Assembly: GCA_036250195.1 (NCBI GenBank)
Contig: JAVHZZ010000002.1
Coordinates: 273,281,460 to 273,345,459 of the forward strand
From: Mixophyes australis
Lineage: Eukaryota > Chordata > Amphibia > Anura > Limnodynastidae
DNA: 64,000 nucleotides
Direction of reading: 5' to 3'
In this document: positions 32,423 to 43,205 of the stretch, piece by piece
Layout: each line of letters begins with the position of its first letter
How positions within the stretch are numbered: the first letter of the stretch is position 1
Notes under the pieces: generated by a model
Told to the model about the DNA's origin: nothing
Databases searched by the model: none
What the model saw: only the letters and a program-made list of their open reading frames with translations
Position numbers and translations under genes: made by a program

Positions 32423-33356
32423 TCACGCTTTCTGCCAAGATGCAGCCGGAGCCGAAGTCTTCTGTTGCGAAGGAGATGCTGAAGTCGAAGGTTCAGAGTC
32501 CTGGATAAGGTGAAGACGCCTAAGCAGGTCAAGACCCTTTTCCAGGGTTCTCACCGAATGGCTTCGACCATCTTTTGAGACAATTAGCTGGAATGGGAAG
32601 CCCCAATTATACTTTATCGAATGGTTACGTAGAACTTTTGTGACATTAATAAGGTCTCTACATTTTTTTAAAGTAGATGGAGCCAAGTCCTGATACAACT
32701 GTAGGTGCGATCTAGAGTAGGAGATCGATTGTACGTTTCTAGCTGATGTCATTATTCGCTCTTTGGTTTTCAAGTAGTGGAAACGTATAATTATGTCTCT
32801 GGGAGGTTAATCTGAATTTGGTTTCGGGCGAAGAGCTCTATGGGCCCTATCTAAATTAAGTAACTCTTTTGATAGATCAGGTATCATCTGGAGGAATAGA
32901 CCCTCTATGTAGTCAGGCAATGCTTCTGCAGAAATGGACTCTTGGACATTTTTTATCTGGAATGTTTTTACGCCTGTTGCGGTTCTCTAGATCTTCCAGT
33001 TGGTCCTTGAAAGTGGTGAATTCTGCTCGCAGGTCAGCTATCTCCGTGTCTATTGTTTGTTGGTGCTTGGAGACTACATCCAGCTGACTTTCAACAACAT
33101 CAGTACGAGATCCGAGTTCTGATATTTCCGATCGAAGCTCTGAGACAATTGCTCTCATTTCTGACTGAATTGTTTTTGTGACTATGGCAATCACATCCTT
33201 GGGGGTAAGTGGATTTTCAGGTGATGAATTGTCTTCTGAATCCGATCCCATATCAGCTGCTTCAGGCAGTGCTTTAGACTCACCACCAGCCTTTTCAAGA
33301 GCTTTTATAATGGTATGTTTAGGAGTGCTACTTATTTTTTTAATTATGTGAGACAT
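32423..33356 (-). pseudogene. L1 ORF1 (coiled coil plus RNA-binding domain)
   Basis: Starts at ATG 33356 (MSHIIKKISSTPKHTIIKAL). The first part (33356-32913) gives an acidic N-terminus and a long coiled coil (RSEISELGSRTDVVESQLDV; LEDLENRNRRKN). Then the frame shifts, and the C-terminal RNA-binding part resumes at 32773-32423 (MKTKERIMTSARNVQSISYS; LQLYQDLAPSTLKKCRDLIN). This is the layout of vertebrate L1 ORF1 proteins, which trimerise and coat element RNA. At least one frameshift (about 32780-32910) inactivates it. Confidence 0.85.
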
Positions 33357-34645
33357 ATTAGCAAATAAGGAGCACCTACTATTGACCCAGGATTAACGTA
33401 GAGACCATGATCTGCAACACTCGGATGTATTGAACAATGCACGGCTTCCCAAACTGTATAGAATAATATATGACACTTTGCTTCAGGACATCATTAATAT
33501 GCAGTGCATCCCGCACCCACTAAAGTTAGAGTTAAGGTAACATTTCTTTACAACTTACAGTTGAGAGTGACAGAGGAGCTCCAATCATGATATATAATCT
33601 AGATATCCCGATGACGTCAATGTTATCTACTATTGTTGCTGCAGAAGGAGCTATCCGCACTGCTGCCAGGTTAGGGCTCCTGTTGCAGAATGTGGATCTT
33701 GTGTGACTTAACTCTCTTCCAGCTGGGTAAATTAGAGACAGGCTGAATTCACCTCTGACACGGTGAGGTCGACTGAGGGGTCCCCTTGGTAGATATCTTT
33801 TGTGTGGCAGGTGCCAGGTAAAGGGGTTAGAAAAACCCTTATATGTAATTCAGAGATATAGTTATCTGCACTTTCTTTGTTTCACCACCAGATGGCAGTG
33901 TATACTCACAAGTGAGCTGTGAGGTGTACAGACGCAGCTACTCCTACAGTAAGCGAAGCCACAATGGTGGAAAGGGGACTTCCGGTTCGGAGACCTCAGA
34001 CTGTTCTGCTGGCAGTCTGGGCAGCGCTGGAGGGGTTGAGAGTGACAAATCCAGGCTTGGATCCCCGAGAGTGGCTCCCCTGTGCTCCGTTTATTGAAGC
34101 GTTGGATCAGAGATGACTGATGGGAGTGTCCCCTGGCAAGTTCCCCACAAGTGGTTCCAAACTGGTCCTATTGGATCGGCAGCGGGGAGCACTCACTTGC
34201 AGCTAAGTCTGCTTTCTTCAGGCTGTATGCGCCGCGGACCGGAAGTCGAGTCAGAAGGGCTTCTAGCTCACTGGGGACCGCGGTGATGAGGGCAGTTATA
34301 GGCCACAAGTCTCAGAAGCGCCACTGAAGGATCCGGAGCCACACAAGCAGGGTAAGATACCTTTTCCAGAAGAACTTCTTTCAGCGCCGGGTAACAGCAT
34401 CACAGTGGGGTCTCCTTAATATTCAGCGCCGGCCATAGACCAGGCCAGGCAGCCCGGCGATCAGCGGTCAGCCTGTAGGGCTAAATGTTGAGCCTCAAAG
34501 GTCGTTGGTGATGCCTGGAGGGCTTAGATCTTGAAATATATCCACAGCGCTGGGGTCAGACCACTTAAATTAAGCTTTTTTACAAGTTTTATACGGAGCT
34601 CAGCAATATCTGGACTGATCGAAATGGCGTCCAGGCCACGCCCCC
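33357..34645 (-). other. L1 5' UTR
   Basis: The GC-richer region ahead of ORF1, starting on the minus strand with GGGGGCGTGGCCTGGACGCC. Internal promoters of L1 elements lie here. No coding frame is supported. Confidence 0.75.
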
Positions 34646-34660
34646 GTGTTTTATATTCTT
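34646..34660. repeat. 15-bp target-site duplication of the L1, right copy
   Basis: Exact match to 9681-9695. It fixes the 5' end of the L1 at 34645. Confidence 0.9.
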
Positions 34661-35142
34661 AAGCTAATGCTACATGCACACAGCGATAAATGTTTGATAA
34701 ATGATGCCCACATACTTTTTTTATTCTCCATCACATTAGTGCCACTGGCACACCTGAAAAATGTTTCTGTGTGGATGTTACTTAAAGCATTTCTATGTAT
34801 GTCTGTGAATTATTCGCCGTGCGGGCACATTTTATGTAAACAGAAATAATCTGGCATACCAACACCCCTGCACAAGATAGTAAAAACAATATAATTTGAT
34901 CTTGGAAAAAAGGCAGCAGAGAGAGAGGAAACATCTCCAGTTCAATAATTTTGTGAGTTTACATGAGTAGCAGAATACCTGAAATGATATATACACCAAC
35001 TGACTGTTTCAAACCTCTTTATTAATATAAGACCATACACTGTGCTGAACTGCTAAGAATTCTGTTACATTATATCACCTATTTCTGTGTCTTAGCAAAT
35101 GCTGACAGTTTTTTTTCACATTTCCTCCTAATCTGTGCAGTC
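34661..35142. other. No gene seen
   Basis: About 480 bp of AT-rich sequence without a supported feature; the 67-codon frame at 34646-34849 starts in the L1 duplication and has no domain. Confidence 0.5.
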
Positions 35143-35145
35143 TTA

Positions 35146-35499
35146 GGGGTATATTTACTAAACTACGGGTTTGAAAAGGTGGAGATGTTGCCTATAGCAA
35201 CTAATCAGATTCTAGGGGGTAAATGTATCAAGCTGAGAGTTTTCCGGCGGGTTTGAAAAACCAATCAGATTCTAGCTATCATTTATTTAGTACATTCTAC
35301 AAAATGATAGCTAGAATCTAAATGGTTGCTATAGGCAACATCTCCACTTTTCAAACCCGCCGGAAAACTCTCAGCTTGATACATTTACCCCTAGCTGTCA
35401 TTTTGTAGAATGTACTAACTAAATGATAGCTAAAATATGATTGGTTGCTATAGGCAACATCTCCACTTTTTCAAACCCGCAGTTTAGTAAATCTAGCCC
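35146..35499. mobile_element. Palindromic MITE (outer) with a second MITE inside
   Basis: Ends GGGGTATATTTACTAAAC and the complement of GGGCTAGATTTACTAAAC, flanked by TTA (35143-35145 and 35500-35502), as expected for Harbinger-type MITEs. The right end equals the end of the Harbinger-like element at 2093. The arms share GGGTTTGAAAA and TGTTGCCTATAGCAAC. It contains the element at 35215-35391. Confidence 0.85.
35215..35391. mobile_element. Palindromic MITE nested in another MITE
   Basis: A nearly perfect fold-back: GGGGGTAAATGTATCAAGCT at the left is mirrored at the right, and long arms (GAGAGTTTTCCGGCGGGTTT) follow. The host sequence ATTCTA-GCTGTC is interrupted with TA or CTA duplicated. 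Related ends occur at 9296. Confidence 0.85.
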
Positions 35500-35502
35500 T
35501 TA

Positions 35503-36506
35503 GTATTTATGGAATAATGTGCTAGTAGTAATACTAACATTATCTTGACTAAGCTAACTGCTAAGAGTAGAGAGGAGCAAAATTGCATGGAAATGTCATG
35601 TGAATTGGATTTTGTGGTGGAACAGGATGTTTTGCTGCGGTGCATAGTTCCTTTGAATTTGAGTTCTACTTACGTTTCTCCATTCTGTATTGTATGTATA
35701 CAATTAAGCTTGGCAGAATTTATAGTCTATGAATAGAGCTGAGACAAAGAAGGTTCATTTGGTTTGCTGTGTTGTTTGATTGGATCAGACAGGGAACACA
35801 TAAGGGCAAATTCCACGAGCTAAACATACAAGAAATTCAGTAATGTTCTGCAGAAAAGGTATCAAAATTTATCTCTAAGTGCAAGTTATTCTATATCAAC
35901 ACTAGATGGCGGTGTTTATACATCATTCCACAGTGAACTTTGCAATATGGAGAAATTGTGCTGTATTTACCATTTTGAAAATGAGATGAAGCAAATTCAT
36001 CAACAAGCTATCCCTTGCATTTTGTACAGTTGCCGACATTGTAAGATCTCAGTGAATTGCATGAAATTGCTGTTTGATGAATCCCAAGCATAATGTATTA
36101 GTCACAAAAAGCTAAAGTGACTGCTAATTATACTTTTTCTCCTTAATGCAATGCATTTTAAGAACACAACAAGTTGTTTTTCTTCATAATAATAATTTTT
36201 GGTAGTATAATACAGATTTGCTTTGTTTGAAAAGCACCCTATATACCCTAAACAATCTGGCTTTGCTATTTTCATATGCCATTCATGAAATCTATTTATT
36301 TAAAGGTCTATTTGTATATAACTAATTGTAGTTGCGATAGCAGGAATTAGCGATAATTTGCCTTAGTAATATTGTATTATATCACACTTGAATATATACT
36401 ATAATTCAATAAAATTAACTGTTTCATTTTTGCTTGACAAAAGCACATGGAATGAAAACCAAAAACTAAAATTTCAAAAATCTAAAAATCTGGCAAGATC
36501 TTATCA
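35503..36506. other. No gene seen, AT-rich
   Basis: About 1 kb without recognisable coding frames or repeat ends. Confidence 0.5.
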
Positions 36507-36878
36507 TCTACTATATAAATGCCTAGCGGCGTGTGTGGAAAAAAAAAAAACCAAGCTGCAGCGCCACCTGCTGGGCAGAGTTATACACTGACCTATATAT
36601 TTCTTGAAGAAGAAGTGACAGTTGGGAGTGGTTGGTGGTTGCCGGGGGTGACAGTGGGGAGTTTTTAACACCTTAAGTAGCTTGATGAAGGATGTGGCGA
36701 TGAAGATGAAGGATGAGGTGATGGAGAAAAATTATGAGGTGGTGACATGTGGACAAAACCACGTTAAAAAAAGGGCGCTTGCGTCGGGAAGTAACGCTCT
36801 TCCCCTGAGGAGGCCTGGGCTAGGCCCAAATGCATGACAAGAACCTTTTTAACACCTTAAGTAGCTTGATTTGACTAG
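36507..36878. mobile_element. Helitron-like sequence
   Basis: An A/TCTACTATATAAATGCC at 36507 resembles the 5' end of vertebrate Helitrons, which begin with TC and insert after A. At 36875 the complement shows a hairpin TGCATGA-TAC-TCATGCA followed by TTCTAG/T, the form of a Helitron 3' end, but in the opposite orientation. A 25-bp segment at 36662-36686 is repeated at 36846-36870. The two ends may belong to different copies. Confidence 0.45.
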
Positions 36879-37298
36879 AATGCATGAGTATCATGCACGG
36901 GTTAACTTGTTTCCTATATGATCCAATATGTATGACTAAATTGAATTGGCAAACAATCAGCACAATACAGAACACTATACTTTTAGAATACCTGTATTTA
37001 AATTTTACATTCCCGACTCTCGTTATTGGGGGCAAAAAACTTGCATAGCTTGTAGAGACAAACAATAGTTATAACAATAAATACATTTATTTTATTTAGT
37101 CTTCTGCTTTTGCTAATATGTCAAATACAAAAGCATCATGTGAAACCTAGAAGCATCCTATTTTATAAAGATCTGAGATGGGATCCTTTACTTGTTACAT
37201 CACCAAAACAAAAATGTTCTATTGACAGAAACTGAGATTGAATCTCCTATGAGCAAATGTTTTGGAGAGCATTTAGTAAAATATGCAGCATGTATACC
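36879..37298. other. No gene seen
   Basis: About 420 bp. The first part may belong to a minus-strand Helitron whose 3' end is at 36875; its 5' end was not found. Confidence 0.4.
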
Positions 37299-37306
37299 GT
37301 TCTGCA

Positions 37307-37462
37307 CAGTGGAGGGCTGGCAAATTTAAGCCAGAGGACAAGACTTGACTCTGCAGCCTATTTTAAAGGGGAAAAATGCAGGTGACCCAGCCCAAGGTAG
37401 CTCATTATGGGACCGGCCCAGGGGACAGATGCCCCCATGCCCCCCAGCCCAGCCTGCCTCTG
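37307..37462. mobile_element. Short hAT MITE (156 bp)
   Basis: Begins CAGTGGAGGGCTGG and ends CCAGCCTGCCTCTG, imperfect inverted ends, with a perfect 8-bp duplication GTTCTGCA (37299-37306 and 37463-37470). Confidence 0.88.
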
Positions 37463-37470
37463 GTTCTGCA

Positions 37471-38071
37471 CCAAACAATGGCCATGTCTTGTGGTCACAG
37501 CTTTATGCTATGTAAAAGCTAGTATTTAAAATGCTTTTAAAATAGATGCTAAGTAATAATGTATGTAAACCACATTGCGTCTATAGATGTTTTTTAGAAG
37601 AACTTTGTATGTACTTGGTGTCGACTGGGGCAAAATATAAGCCCTGAGGAATTTGTCAAATTTATGTGTATGTGTGTTTTCTGTTCGGTAGAAATATAAA
37701 TTGTAAGTTCCACTAGGGCAGGAACTAATGTATATGATTAAAATATTTGCTGAGTAATATGTAGGTACTATATGAATATATATCTATATAATTAATATAT
37801 CATAACAGAACTGTGTATTATAATGTGACACTTATTTTAGAATACAGATAAATATAGAAGTACTGCAACCCGTATTTATGTTGCTGCGGGAAATATTGAC
37901 AGCTTCATTTAACTATATATGTTATTTTAAATTATCTATTATATAATATCGAGTCTTGCATCACTATATTTCTATATTTCTATTAGATCTTAAAGTCACA
38001 GGTTATGCCAGAACCCAAAATAGAGATATCACAAGCAGTCAGATAATTTTTTTTTGGAACGTGGAACTATA
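37471..38071. other. AT-rich spacer with a SINE-tail remnant
   Basis: The piece 37700-37780 (TTGTAAGTTCCACTAGGGCA, then TGCTGAGTAATATG) resembles the 3' part of the SINE at 41764-42110. No gene is seen. Confidence 0.45.
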
Positions 38072-38229
38072 TACAGTCATGGCCAAAAGTTTTGAGAATG
38101 ACACATATATTGGTTTTCACAAAGTTTGCTGCTTCAGTGTTTTTAAACCTTTTGGTCAGATATTTCTATGGTATACTGAAGTAATATTACAAGCATTTCA
38201 TAAGTGTGAAAGGATTTTATTGACAATCA

Positions 38230-40710
38230 CATTAAGTTTATGCAAAGAGTCAATATTTGCAGTGTTGACCCTTCTTTTTGAAAACCTCTGCAATTCGCCC
38301 TGTCATGCTGTCAGTCAACTTCTGGGCCACATACTCACTGGTGGCCGCCCATTCTTGCCTAATCAATGCTTGGAGTTTGTCAGAATTTGTTTGTCCACCT
38401 GCCTCTTGAGGATTGACCACAAGTGCTCAATGAGATTAAGGTCTGGGAAGTTTCCAGGCCATGGACCCAAAATTTAGATGTTTTGTTCCCCGAGCCACTT
38501 AGTTATCACTTTTGCCTTATGGCAAGGTGCTCCATCATGCTGGAAAAGGCATTGTCCGTCACCAAACCGTTCTTAGATGATTGGGAGAAGTTGCTCTTGG
38601 AGGATGTTTTGGTACCATTCTTTATTCATGGCTGTGTTTTTATGCAAAATTGTCAGTGAGTTCACCCCCACACATGAATGGTCTCAGGATGCTTTACTGT
38701 TGGCATGATGGTAGCTCTCACCTATCCTTCTCTGGACAAGGGTTTTTCCAGATGCCCCAAACCATCTGAAAGCGGAGTCATCAGAGAAAATTACTTTACC
38801 CCTGTCCTCAGCATTCCAATCCCTGTACCTTTTGCAGAATATCAATCATTCCCTGTTTTTTTCCTTGAGAGAAGTGGCTTCTTTGCGGGCCTTCTTAACA
38901 CCAGGTCATCCTCCAAAAGCCTTCACCTCACTGTGCGTGAAGATGCACACACACCTGCCTGCTGTCACTGCTGAACAAGCTCTGCACTGGTGGTGCCCCG
39001 ATGTCACGCCTCCTTCCCGCTTGCGGGAATCTGTACCATTATCCCCTTCTCATAAACAGTAATGCTGGCATCACTTGCTCACCTGTATCATGGACAGTTG
39101 CTCTGCGCATGTGCAGTACCGAAATTCACATATTAGAAGACTCCTCTCTTCCCTCATTGGCCACATGATCAAGGCTCACTATTTAAACCTCCCAGGAACA
39201 CCTGCCTATTGCCTGTTCTTCAGTTCACTTCCTGTGCTCTAGGATCTGGCTTCTGTATTCCTAGTGATATCAGCCGCTCTACTCCAGCCATGAACCCGCT
39301 GTTCCAGTGACTCCTTTACCATCACCTGAGTTACCTGTATCGTGACAGCCTTGGTTCTCTCCATCTGCTGCCTCTCTGAGCTATCGCTTTTCCTGTGACT
39401 TCCTGCAGCCGCTCCAAGTTACCTATGTGATATCAGTCGCTCTACTCTAGCATTGAACCCGCTGTTCCAGTGACTCCTTTACAATCACCAGAGTTACCTG
39501 TATCGTGTCAGCCTTGGTTCTCTCCATCTGCTGCCTCTCTGAGCGATCGCTGTTCCTGTGATTTCCCTGCAGCCGCTCCAAGTTACTTATGTGATATCAG
39601 CCGCTCTACTCCAGCATTGAATCCGCTGTTCCAGTAACTCCTTTACCATCATCTGAGTTACCTGTATTGTGTCAGCCTCGGTTCTCTCCATCTGCTGCTT
39701 CTCTGAGATATCGCTGTTCCTGTGACTTCCCTGCAGCCGCTTCAAGTTACTTATGTGATATCAGCTGCTTTACTCCAGCATTGAACCTGCTGTTTCAGTG
39801 ACTCCTCTACCTTCACCGAGTTACCTGTATCGTGTCAGCCTCGGTTCTCTCCATCTGCTATCTCTCTGAGCTACTGCTATTCCGATGACTTCCCAGCAGC
39901 CGCTCCAAGTTACCTATGCAATATCAGTCGCTCTACTCCAGCTTTGAACCCGCTGTTCCAGTGACTCCTCCACCTTTACCGAGTTACCTGTATCGTGTCA
40001 GCCTCGGTTCTCTCCATCTGCTGTCTCTCTGAGCTACTGCTGTTCTGGTGACTTCTCTGCAGCTGCTCCAAGTTACTTATGCGGTACCAGCCACTCTACT
40101 CCAGCATTGACTCACTGTTCTGTGTTTTTCCTACATTACCTCCAGCTACCTAGAGGTATCAGTCGGTTCTCTCCCTGCACTGAACCTGCTACTCAATGAT
40201 TTTCTCTCTATACTGCCTTCAGTATTGTGCACTTACAGCCTCCAGTCTCCATTTGGCTCCTCCTCAACTCTCTGCTACATGCACTCTCTCTCAGGACCGC
40301 GACCTGCGGATAGGTGCCGCTAAGCCCATACTCCCTTGGGGGGGTCCCTTGTGAATACCACCTACTCGTTAGACTCCACAGCTGCGAGAGAGTGCCCAGT
40401 CATCCTGCAGAGTCCGGGGATCCATCGATCTCTGAGGCCAACCGTGACACCCGATCCCGCAGCTGAATCAACTTTAGGAGACAGTCCTGGCGCTTGCTGG
40501 ATGTTCTTTGGCACCCTGAAGCCTTCTTCACAAGTAATAAACCTCTCTCCTTGAAGTTATTGATGATTAGATACACTAGGTGCAATCTTACTAGCAGCAA
40601 TATCCTTGCCTGTGAAGCCCATTTTTTGAAAACAATGATGACTACACGTGTTTCCTTGCAGATAACCATGGTTAACAGAGGAAGAACAATTATTTCAAGC
40701 ACCACCCTCC
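38230..40710 (-). pseudogene. Tc1-like transposase pseudogene
   Basis: On the minus strand the helix-turn-helix part survives at 40449-40705 (KASGCQRTSSKRQDCLLKLI), before the LTR. After it, the catalytic part reads in mixed frames from 39000 to 38230. It includes the second-aspartate motif QHDGAPCH (about 38535) and the region NPIENLWS-like near 38400. Frameshifts and stops prevent expression. The enzyme was a DDE-type cut-and-paste transposase that targets TA. Confidence 0.8.
39002..40449 (+). mobile_element. Solo LTR with internal tandem repeats
   Basis: Starts TGTCACGCC, ends CCGTGACA, 5-bp duplication CCCGA (38997-39001 and 40450-40454). A TATA-like CTATTTAAACC lies at about 39180. From about 39290 to 40120, a unit of about 180 bp (with GATATCAGTCGCTCTACTC and GAGTTACCTGTATCGTGTCA) is repeated five times. 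Layout and ends match the solo LTR at 59281. Confidence 0.9.
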
Positions 40711-41041
40711 TTTTAAAGCTTCCAGTCTGTTATTCTAACAGACTGGAAGCTTGATCTTGACAGCTTGATCTCCAGCCTCTTCCTCGTCAACACTCTCACC
40801 TGTGTTAACAAGAGAATCACTGACCTGATGTCAGCTGGTCATTTTGTGGCAGGGCTGAAATGCAGTGGAAATGTTGTTATTGGGATAAAGTTCATTGTCA
40901 TGGCAAAGAGGAACTTTGAAATTAATTGCAATTAAAATGATCACTCTTCATGACATTCTGGAGTACATGTAAATTGGCATCATTAAAACTGAGGCAGCAG
41001 ACTTTGTGAAAAATAATATTTGTGTCATTCTCATGACTGTA

Positions 41042-41394
41042 CAGTTTATAATTATAATTGGAGAGGTAAGTAGGATGTAGTTTGTCCAGCATTGACAGTC
41101 CCATTAGTAAACATCATCAAGGAGATTACATGATGAAATGTAGATGACAATTTTTTGTGTGACTATATACATTAATGGTCACCAAAAAAGTGCAATATTT
41201 TGTAAATATTATCTTTTCACTATGTAAACATTACAGTTGATAATATTAACAAAGAGATGTAGGGGTTTGATTGCCCAAATAATTCCAGGAATCTCCACTT
41301 GGCTGTTGATCCATGGAGGTTACATAGGCCAATTGAGGTGATTGGGGGCGAGTGTGACCTATAGTTAAAGCGTGACTTATACTTCATTTACACT
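41042..41394. other. No gene seen
   Basis: About 350 bp of AT-rich sequence without a supported feature. Confidence 0.5.
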
Positions 41395-41763
41395 GCCTCA
41401 AAATCCTGCTTTTTTTGCTGGGGCGAGCCACAGCGAGCCGAGTCGAGGCTGAGTGTGAACGGGTCCCTTGCATCTACCTGGGTCGGATGACTCAGGAATT
41501 GAACCCAGAACTTTTGCAGGGTTATTCCCGCATAGATGCCAGTCTACCTACTATTGAAAAGTTGAAAAAAACAGCATCACACAAGGAGCCAATCAAAGCT
41601 CTTCTTTTGTTGTTGCCGGGGAGACCCGGGCAGACCCAGGTTCAGTGTGAACCCGGTCGACCCAGGAATTTGTCGGGGAGGGGAGGCTCGGTCATCCGGC
41701 AATATCCCGGGGTCATATACCCAGGGTATTGCCGGGGCAGCAATGTGAAGGTGGTATTAGCTG
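41395..41763. repeat. GC-rich MITE-like repeat
   Basis: Holds several CCCGGG, CCCAGG and CGACCC cores in both orientations, with GTGTGAACCC-type segments, and ends GAAGGTGGTATTAG like the repeat at 1-181. The 123-codon frame here is a by-product. No flanking duplication was established. Confidence 0.45.
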
Positions 41764-42110
41764 AGGTGGGCATCACGGTGGCTTAGTGGTTAGCACTTCT
41801 GCCTCACAGCGCTGGGATCATGAGTTAAATTCCCAACCATGGCCTTATCTGTGTGGAGTTTGTATGTTCTCCCCGTGTTTGCATGGGTTTCCTCCGGGTG
41901 CTCCGGTTTCCTCCCACACTCCAAAAACATACTAGTAGGTTAATTGGCTGCTATCAAAATTGACCCTAGTCTGTCTGTCTGTGTGTGTATGTTAGGGAAT
42001 TTAGAGTGTAACCTCCAATGGGGCAGGGACTGTTGTGAATGAGTTCTCTGTACAGCGCTGCGGAATAAGTGGCGCTATATAAATAAATGGTGATGATGAT
42101 GATGATAGTT
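41764..42110 (+). mobile_element. tRNA-derived SINE of the V-SINE type
   Basis: The head (GGCATCACGGTGGCTTAGTGG, written here in part: CACGGTGGCTTAGTGGTTAG) has an A-box-like and, near 41820, a B-box-like segment (ATGAGTTAAATTCCC). The conserved central domain follows (GTGTGGAGTTTGTATGTTCT; GGTGCTCCGGTTTCCTCCCA). The tail resembles a LINE 3' end (GGCGCTATATAAATAAATGG) and ends in GAT repeats. V-SINEs with this middle domain are widespread in fish and amphibians. The internal promoter would use RNA polymerase III. Confidence 0.85.
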
Positions 42111-43064
42111 AATCCATATCTGGTGTGGTGCTCTGATAAACACAATCAATAAGGGTTATGGTCTGATAACCCCTTAATGTTTTAATATCTGTACTTTTTT
42201 GACACAATTTTTATGTTTATTATATGATTGACATAAAGAATGAAGGAAGAAAGCTATCAGAATGACAGTAGGTGAGTGTCTGCTGTCCCAGATGATGATG
42301 AGGTTGGGGCATTTTATAGACACATGTTGAGTCAATAAAAATGAGAGACGTAGGAGGGATGGTTTGGAGGTGTGTGTCTTACACAGATGGTGTTGAATTA
42401 AATTCATCATTGAAATTTTTAAATTACATAAATAGTCATGGGTACATTTTCTATCAGACTTTTGCAAAACAAGGATGCCTCACCATCATCTATTGATGGT
42501 CATATTACAACACTGTTTTTTTGGCTATGTGGCTTTGTAGCTGGGTTTTCAAACAATGATATTGACTAATGCTGTAGTATGGGCATCTCTGTCTTGTATT
42601 ATTTCCTAGTTCTTGCTTTGAGCCTGGAAGCCTTGACAGTAGGAAATGGAAATTGTGCTTCCATTGTCAAAGTTGGTGGATGATCAGTCGGTAGACCAGA
42701 TATTCTCTGTGCTTCTATTTCTAAGGCAATCATTGATTAATTCTCAACATTGGCAGAGGCTTTAGTAGAAATGCCAGAGGCATTAGCTTTTGTTAGCAAC
42801 TAAAAAAAAAATGTATTAATATTTAAGTAATACTTAAAACTCATCCTGCGACTACATATCCATTGAAGATACACACTTGGTTTCAGGAACATCAGTTGTT
42901 TTGGCTGAGAATGAATCTTCTTTGGTGCAAAATCACTTTGGGTAGAGGGACTTTTGAGTATTGCCTGTAGGTCTTTCCAGAAGTGATCTTGAACACCACT
43001 TCACATGCAACTCTTTATCTGTCTTCATCTGTTTAACAAAAAGATGCAGAGACACACATATATT
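42111..43064. other. No gene seen
   Basis: About 950 bp of AT-rich sequence; the 97-codon minus-strand frame at 42174-42467 has no domain. Confidence 0.5.
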
Positions 43065-43205
43065 GTTATCCTTTATTTATAAAGTACCACCGTATTATGC
43101 AACTCTGTACAATTAAGGGATTGTAATACAAACCAATAATGTACAATGAAAGGAACAGAAGGTAAATATGGTCCACCCCAAATGAGCTTACAATCTAAGA
43201 GGTAT
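43065..43205 (-). repeat. SINE/LINE tail remnant
   Basis: Read on the minus strand it shows TTAGATTGTAAGCTCATTTG and an AT-rich end with TTTATAAATAAAGG, matching the type of tail seen at 42000-42090. Confidence 0.5.

Larger units (their letters stand above)
9696..34645 (-). mobile_element. Full-length L1/Tx1-type LINE with two large nested insertions
   Basis: Read on the minus strand, the element starts GGGGGCGTGGCCTGGACGCC at 34645 and ends in a poly-A tract (T-run 9694-9708), with a perfect 15-bp target duplication on both sides. Order: 5' UTR (33357-34645), ORF1 (about 32423-33356), ORF2 endonuclease (30516-31597), ORF2 RT first part (23598-24210), RT second part and C-terminus (about 10124-12175). 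The gypsy element (12181-23592) and a tyrosine-recombinase element (about 24216-30520) lie within ORF2. Without them it is about 7.2 kb, a normal full length. The endonuclease plus RT with YADD, and coiled-coil ORF1, place it in the L1/Tx1 clade. Confidence 0.92.
38074..41039 (-). mobile_element. Tc1-like transposon split by a solo LTR
   Basis: Left end CAGTCATGGCCAAAAGTTTT, right end the complement with part of the terminal repeat deleted (TTCTCATGACTG), TA on both sides (38072-38073 and 41040-41041). Transposase remnants lie on the minus strand on both sides of the LTR at 39002-40449. Without it the element is about 1.5 kb, normal for Tc1. Confidence 0.9.

Noticed and set aside
41415..41786. 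123-codon plus-strand frame as a gene
   Set aside because: Lies in a GC-rich palindromic repeat and runs into the SINE; composition follows CCCGGG cores.
41764..41850. Functional tRNA gene
   Set aside because: The head of a V-SINE resembles a tRNA, but cloverleaf pairing is not maintained and the SINE body follows.
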